Shown: positions 14,231 through 18,129 of the stretch, piece after piece
Layout: every line of letters begins with the position of its first letter
Position numbering within the stretch: the first letter of the stretch is position 1
Source of the DNA: CAYUNT01 sp964446285
GTDB lineage: Bacteria > Sumerlaeota > Sumerlaeia > SLMS01 > CAYUNT01
DNA: 18,129 nt
Assembly: GCA_964446285.1 (NCBI GenBank)
Contig: CAYUNT010000083.1
Location: 1 to 18,129 of the forward strand
Reading direction: 5' to 3'
Made by a program: the position numbers and the translations under genes
The notes under the pieces: generated by a model
Seen by the model: the letters and a program-made list of their open reading frames with translations, nothing else
What the model was told of the DNA's origin: nothing
Databases searched by the model: none

Positions 14231-14850
14231 AGCGCGACGATAACCGTTAGTGGCAATGGAAGGTTATGAACCGCTTGCCCTCTCACCCCGCCTCCTGCCC
14301 CTGCGTCAGCCTGTTTGATCCGGCGGCGACGCTCGTCGGGTCTTCCTCCTCGGCCGCTGCCGCCGCCCCGGCCCGCGCCACACGCATGGCCTGCCCTTCC
14401 TCCATTTCCGCCGGCGCGGCCGCTGGATGGGAAGATGAAGTGGAACGAGCATGGGGCGCCGCGGCGGAAAATGAAACAGATTCCCCCACCGCCGCGCGCG
14501 GGGCGGGATTGCTGGCAGGGCTGGCTATCGGCGGCGAGTTGCTTGCAGCGCTTTCTCCGGCGCGCATCTGGCGTTCGCAGCGCTGGTTTTCTCAGGTTCG
14601 GCGCCTGTGGCCCTAGCAACAAGGCTTCTGTGTCCGCGCTCTGGCGAATGGCGCGGCGAGGTCGTTGCAGCAACGGCGCATAGGCGAAAAAGATCAGTCC
14701 TCTTCTTTGTGGTCAATCCATCGCCCGGATCGGATAAGGAGGGCGTTATGCCCTCTGCTTCAATCCGGCACTAGGACGAACTGCGCGAATCCGTCCTTGT
14801 TCTTCCTCCTCCTCCCACAACGGTCTTCCGCCACGGGCGCAGGCGGCGCG

Positions 14851-14888
14851 CCACCGGCCTTTTCCGGTCAAACGGGACAGGCCGGTGG
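14851..14888 (+). terminator. Candidate plus-strand intrinsic terminator
   Basis: CCACCGGCCT (14851-14860) pairs with AGGCCGGTGG (14879-14888) across 18 bases, and is followed by CCCCTTTTAAG. The short T run lies only on the plus-strand side. No plus-strand gene is confidently called just upstream, so it may stop read-through towards clpB or end an unrecognised transcript. Confidence 0.45.
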
Positions 14889-14941
14889 CCCCTTTTAAGA
14901 GAAGAGATTTACCGCGAAAAGAACGAACAGTAAAAAGTAAA

Positions 14942-14981
14942 TCCCGGATGCATTTCATGGGGACATGAAACACATCCGGGA
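14942..14981 (-). terminator. Candidate terminator downstream of clpB (possibly bidirectional)
   Basis: CCCGGATGCATTTCATG (14943-14959) pairs with CATGAAACACATCCGGG (14964-14980) across a GGGA loop, with only two mismatched positions; a T-A pair extends it. On the minus strand the stem is followed by ATTTACTTTTTACTG, a T-rich tail suited to ending the clpB transcript 45 bases after its stop. On the plus strand a T-rich stretch also follows. An outer inverted repeat, CGAAAAGAACGAA (14915-14927) with TTCGTTCTTTTCG (14994-15006), encloses the whole structure. Confidence 0.6.
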
Positions 14982-15026
14982 GAATTGTCTTCTTTCGTTC
15001 TTTTCGTGTTTTTCGTGGTTAATTCC

Positions 15027-17717
15027 TCATCTTCCTTGAGATTGCTCCGCGCGGGAGAAGGCGAGCAGTTGCCCAGCATCTGCCGCGGCTTTCGTTTTCT
15101 TGGACCCCCCCGCCGCGTCCACGCGCACGGTGTCGCCTTCGCGAAATTCGCCCGCGAGCACTTTCATCGCCAGCGGATCGAGCAGGTGGCGCTGGATGGC
15201 GCGTTTGAGCGGACGCGCGCCAAACGCAGGGTCCCATCCCGCTTCGGCGAGCGCGTCCTTGGCCCCGTCCGTGAGCGCGAGTGTGATCTTGCGTTCGGCC
15301 AGCCGGCGCGCGACCGCCTCGAGCTGGATGTCCACGATCCGCCGGATGTCGTCGTGCGCTAGCGGGCGGAAGAGGATGATTTCGTCGATGCGGTTCAGGA
15401 ATTCCGGGCGGAAATGGCGGCGCATTTCTTCCATGATGCGCGCCTGCATCGCCCCGCGCACCTCGCCCTCGGCGTGCAGAACTCCCGCCTCGCGGTCGTC
15501 CGCGACTCCTTGCGCGATGTCGCGGATTTTCTCCGAGCCGATGTTCGACGTCATAATCACCACGGTGTTTTTGAACGACACGACATGCCCCTTGCCGTCG
15601 GTCAGGCGTCCGTCGTCGAGCAGTTGCAAAAGGACGTTGAACACCTCGGCGTGGGCCTTTTCGATTTCATCAAACAGCACCACAGAATACGGGCGGCGCC
15701 GGACGGCTTCGGTCAGTTGGCCGCCTTCGTCGAACCCGACGTATCCGGGGGGCGCGCCGATCATGCGCGACACGGTGTGGCGTTCCTGATACTCGCTCAT
15801 GTCGATGCGGATCATTGCCGCTTCGTCGTCGAAGAGGAACTCGGCCAGGGCGCGGGCCAGTTCGGTTTTGCCAACGCCCGTGGGGCCAAGGAAAATAAAC
15901 GATCCGATGGGGCGGTTCGGGTCTTGCAATCCCGCCCGCGCGCGCCGCACGGCGTTCGCCACGGCCACGATGGCCTCGTCCTGCCCAACAACGCGCCGCC
16001 GCAGGCGTTCTTCCGTATGAATGAGTTTTTCAACCTCGCCTTCGAGCAAGCGGCTGACGGGGATCGAGGTCCATTTGGCAACGATTTCCGCCACGTCTTC
16101 CTCGTCCACTTCCTCCTTGAGGATCGCGCCGCGCTTCTGGAGTTCAGCGAGGCGCGCATTGAGATCGCGCAGTTTCGCCTCCGCGCGCGGGATCTGCCCG
16201 TAGCGGATTTCGGCGGCCTTGTTGAGGTCGCCCACGCGCTGCATCCGTTCGAGCTCGGTGCGCAGGCGGTCGATCTCCGCTTTCGCCTCCTGAATGGCGG
16301 CGATGGCATCTTTTTCCGCCTGCCAGCGGGCTTTTAGCGCGGAGATTTGCTCGTTGAGTTCCGCCAATTCCTGTTCGATGCGCTCGCGCCGCTCGGCAGA
16401 CGCCGGGTCCTTTTCCTTTTTCAGCGCCGTGCGTTCGATTTCGAGTTGCATGATGCGCCGCTGCACCTCGTCGATCTCCTGCGGCATCGAGTCGATTTCA
16501 ATGCGCAGGCGCGACGCCGCTTCGTCGATCAGGTCCACGGCCTTGTCCGGCAGATGGCGTTCGGTGATGTAGCGGTGCGAAAGCATGGCGGCGGCGACAA
16601 GCGCGGCGTCCTTGATGCGCACGCCATGGTGGAGTTCGTATTTTTCCTTGAGGCCGCGCAGAATCGCGATCGTGTCGTCCACGCCCGGCTCCTCGACCAT
16701 CACAGGCTGGAAGCGGCGTTCGAGCGCCTTGTCTTTTTCGACGTGCTTTCGGTATTCGTCGAGCGTCGTCGCGCCGATGCATCGCAATTCGCCGCGCGCC
16801 AGGGCGGGTTTGAGCATGTTGCCCGCGTCCACAGCCCCCTCCGCGCCGCCTGCGCCGACGATGGTGTGGAGTTCGTCGATGAACAAAATCACTTGTCCGG
16901 CGGCGGATTCCACTTCCTTCAGGACGGCCTTGAGGCGGTCCTCGAACTCGCCGCGGTATTTCGAGCCGGCGACCATGGCGCCCAGATCGAGGGCGAGCAG
17001 GCGGCGGTTTTTCAGGCTTTCGGGCACGTCGCCCGCGACGATGCGCTGCGCCAAGCCTTCGACGATGGCTGTTTTGCCAACGCCCGGATCGCCAATAAGC
17101 ACCGGGTTGTTTTTCGTGCGGCGCGAAAGAACCTGAATCACACGGCGGATTTCGTCATCGCGTCCGATCACGGGATCGAGTTTGCCGCGCCGGGCAGTCT
17201 CGGTCAGGTCGCGCGCGTATTTCTCAAGCGCCTGGTATTTCTCCTCGGGGTTTTGGTCCGTAACGCGGTGCGCGCCGCGAACGTCCTTGAGCGCGCCGAG
17301 AATGGCCGCCTCGGATGCGCCCGCGCGGCGCAGCGCCTCGCCCGCGGCCGAGCGCTTCTGGCGCGAAAGGGCAAGGAGCAGATGCTCCGTCGAAAGGTAT
17401 TCGTCCTTGAGTTTTTCCGCCTGGTTCCAGGCGTCTTCGAGCGCCTCTCGCAGATCGCGCGACAAGCCGGGTTGCGCCGCGGCCGCGCCGCTCTGGCGCG
17501 CCAGGCGCTCGATGGCGCGGCGCATTTGCGCGCGCAACCCCTCGGGGTCCGCGCCGATTTTGCGCAGCACAGGTTCGACCACGCCGCCGTCTTGCTGATC
17601 GAGCAAGGCCAGAAGCAGGTGCTCGGAATAGATTTCAGGATTGCCGTTTTGCTCGGCGAGCGATTGCGCCGCCGCTAAGGCTTCCTGGGCTTTGAGTGTC
17701 AAACGATCCAAACGCAT
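15027..17717 (-). CDS. clpB: ClpB ATP-dependent disaggregase (Hsp100)
   Basis: The 896-residue protein is a complete ClpB, the cytoplasmic AAA+ ring that threads proteins out of aggregates with DnaK and helps cells survive heat stress. Residues 1-145 are the Clp N domain (MRLDRLTLKAQEAL; two EHLLLAL repeats at 32 and 111). AAA-1 has Walker A GDPGVGKT at 209-216 and Walker B VILFIDE at 276-282. A long coiled-coil middle domain covers about 400-530. AAA-2 has Walker A GPTGVGKT at 611-618 and Walker B VVLFDE near 679-685, followed by the C-terminal D2 small domain (FGARPLKRAIQRHLLDPLA). The ATG start has GAGGAAG about ten bases upstream. The length exceeds the usual roughly 860, mostly through a Lys/Ala-rich tail of about 25 residues. 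No CIRCE repeat was seen upstream. It appears monocistronic. Confidence 0.97.
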   Translation of the reverse strand: MRLDRLTLKAQEALAAAQSLAEQNGNPEIYSEHLLLALLDQQDGGVVEPVLRKIGADPEGLRAQMRRAIERLARQSGAAAAQPGLSRDLREALEDAWNQAEKLKDEYLSTEHLLLALSRQKRSAAGEALRRAGASEAAILGALKDVRGAHRVTDQNPEEKYQALEKYARDLTETARRGKLDPVIGRDDEIRRVIQVLSRRTKNNPVLIGDPGVGKTAIVEGLAQRIVAGDVPESLKNRRLLALDLGAMVAGSKYRGEFEDRLKAVLKEVESAAGQVILFIDELHTIVGAGGAEGAVDAGNMLKPALARGELRCIGATTLDEYRKHVEKDKALERRFQPVMVEEPGVDDTIAILRGLKEKYELHHGVRIKDAALVAAAMLSHRYITERHLPDKAVDLIDEAASRLRIEIDSMPQEIDEVQRRIMQLEIERTALKKEKDPASAERRERIEQELAELNEQISALKARWQAEKDAIAAIQEAKAEIDRLRTELERMQRVGDLNKAAEIRYGQIPRAEAKLRDLNARLAELQKRGAILKEEVDEEDVAEIVAKWTSIPVSRLLEGEVEKLIHTEERLRRRVVGQDEAIVAVANAVRRARAGLQDPNRPIGSFIFLGPTGVGKTELARALAEFLFDDEAAMIRIDMSEYQERHTVSRMIGAPPGYVGFDEGGQLTEAVRRRPYSVVLFDEIEKAHAEVFNVLLQLLDDGRLTDGKGHVVSFKNTVVIMTSNIGSEKIRDIAQGVADDREAGVLHAEGEVRGAMQARIMEEMRRHFRPEFLNRIDEIILFRPLAHDDIRRIVDIQLEAVARRLAERKITLALTDGAKDALAEAGWDPAFGARPLKRAIQRHLLDPLAMKVLAGEFREGDTVRVDAAGGSKKTKAAADAGQLLAFSRAEQSQGR

Positions 17718-18037
17718 CTTGGGTTCTTCCTCTCACCTCGATTTGACCGAGAGAAACCGCGCCGGTTTGATGCGGTCTCTATCCGGCCGAGAGGGGGATA
17801 TGCATAAATTGTTCCGAAAAGAGAATCGGGCGCAGATTGTTGTTATTAGAGAAGTTGAGGAAGAATGCCCCAGGGACAATATGTATCATACTGACTCACT
17901 TATCCGCGGGGATTGGGCAATGGGAGAGCTTGTTGGAGTGAGTCTCAGGAAATGGGACGTATGGGACCTATGAGACCTATGGGTCTTATCAGAGAGGTCC
18001 CCTTTTCGCACGATAGCGGCAGGAATTCCGATTTGTA
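17718..18037. other. Upstream region of clpB
   Basis: This 320-base gap is expected to hold the clpB promoter, but no clear sigma-70, sigma-32 or CIRCE element was found. In the presumed leader AAACCG (17754-17759) pairs with CGGTTT (17763-17768) across three bases, with flanking AGAGA and TCTCT that could lengthen the stem. A plus-strand frame of 57 codons starts at 17800 after GAGAGGGGG, but its codon use is unlike the neighbours and it runs into the tandem repeat, so it is not called a gene. Confidence 0.4.
17952..17987 (+). repeat. Tandem repeat, period 9, four copies
   Basis: Four imperfect 9-base units follow one another: ATGGGACGT, ATGGGACCT, ATGAGACCT and ATGGGTCTT. It sits between clpB and the next gene on the minus strand. 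It is not inside a supported reading frame, so it is treated as an intergenic microsatellite-like array. Confidence 0.75.
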
Positions 18038-18129
18038 TCAGGGCTGGGGGAATAGGGGCGAGGGAGGGGCGGCGTTGATGGTAATGTCTTTGCATCGCGC
18101 GCGGGCCAGGCTGGTGTCGTCGGGGCTGA
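18038..18129 (-). CDS. C-terminal end of an unidentified minus-strand protein (partial)
   Basis: One minus-strand frame entering from the right edge reads SPDDTSLARARCKDITINAA and then PPSPLFPQP before a TGA at 18040-18038. Most of its third codon positions are G or C, as in the giant gene and clpB, while the other two frames lack this bias. That makes it the likely 3' end of a gene lying upstream of clpB in the same direction. Thirty residues are too few to name a family. Confidence 0.35.
   Translation of the reverse strand, partial: SPDDTSLARARCKDITINAAPPSPLFPQP

Larger units (their letters stand above)
14111..15026. other. Long GC-rich intergenic region between the LysM gene and clpB
   Basis: This 916-base gap lies between the convergent lysM-type gene and clpB. 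Both strands have overlapping open frames (for example 14266-14616 plus, 14283-14567 minus, 14092-14673 minus), as GC-rich DNA often does. All give low-complexity Ala-, Arg-, Pro- or Gly-rich products with no recognisable domain and no persuasive ribosome site. It contains a pyrimidine tract and three hairpins, listed separately. A short hairpin, GAGGGC GTTAT GCCCTC, lies near 14740. A non-coding RNA or a decayed gene cannot be excluded. Confidence 0.5.

Noticed and set aside
14266..14616. Plus-strand frame of 116 codons with an Ala-rich product.
   Set aside because: Overlapping frames on both strands are equally long. The spacing of the possible ribosome site is too short, and no domain is visible.
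12436..14735. Shared 11-base string GGATCGGATAA at about 12436 and 14725.
   Set aside because: A match of this length is expected by chance in an 18 kb window, and the flanks do not align.
15414..17678. Plus-strand open frames of 307 and 443 codons.
   Set aside because: They are antisense to clpB, whose full set of motifs lies on the minus strand.
17800..17973. Plus-strand frame of 57 codons after a purine-rich GAGAGGGGG.
   Set aside because: The codons are AT-rich with AGA and AGG, unlike the neighbours, and the frame ends inside the 9-base tandem array.

Overview
The window is a GC-rich stretch of chromosome, apparently from an uncultivated Gram-negative bacterium. Giant secreted proteins mixing FlgD-type Ig-like domains with Kelch propellers, a LysM lipoprotein, ClpB, and intergenic hairpin repeats are familiar from poorly sampled lineages around the PVC/FCB groups (for example Sumerlaeota, Hydrogenedentota, Planctomycetota). 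No rRNA or tRNA is present, so the lineage assignment is a guess.

Layout: (1) Positions 1-10766, minus strand, are one uninterrupted reading frame of 3588 codons that runs off the left edge. It encodes an exported giant protein. Its N-terminal half holds three six-bladed Kelch-like propellers. Each lies inside an Ig-like domain, between the first and second halves of that domain. More FlgD-type Ig repeats, fibronectin type III-like repeats, carboxypeptidase-regulatory-like domains and a Cys-rich stretch follow. (2) A 376-base divergent gap carries a promoter candidate for the giant gene. (3) Positions 11143-12423, plus strand, encode a GT4 glycosyltransferase with an odd hydrophilic insert. 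(4) A 979-base gap holds a 294-base inverted arrangement of two copies of a structured repeat, and then an AT-rich palindromic region. (5) Positions 13403-14110, plus strand, encode a lipoprotein with a coiled coil and a C-terminal LysM domain. (6) A 916-base gap contains hairpins and a pyrimidine tract but no convincing gene. (7) Positions 15027-17717, minus strand, encode the disaggregase ClpB. (8) The right edge holds a 9-base tandem repeat and probably the last codons of another minus-strand gene.

The genes do not form one operon or pathway. The common theme is the cell envelope and outside world: a giant exported protein, a sugar transferase and a peptidoglycan-binding lipoprotein, next to the housekeeping chaperone clpB. 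The most noteworthy items are the triplicated split-Ig/propeller module and the structured inverted repeat, whose hairpins show paired base changes.
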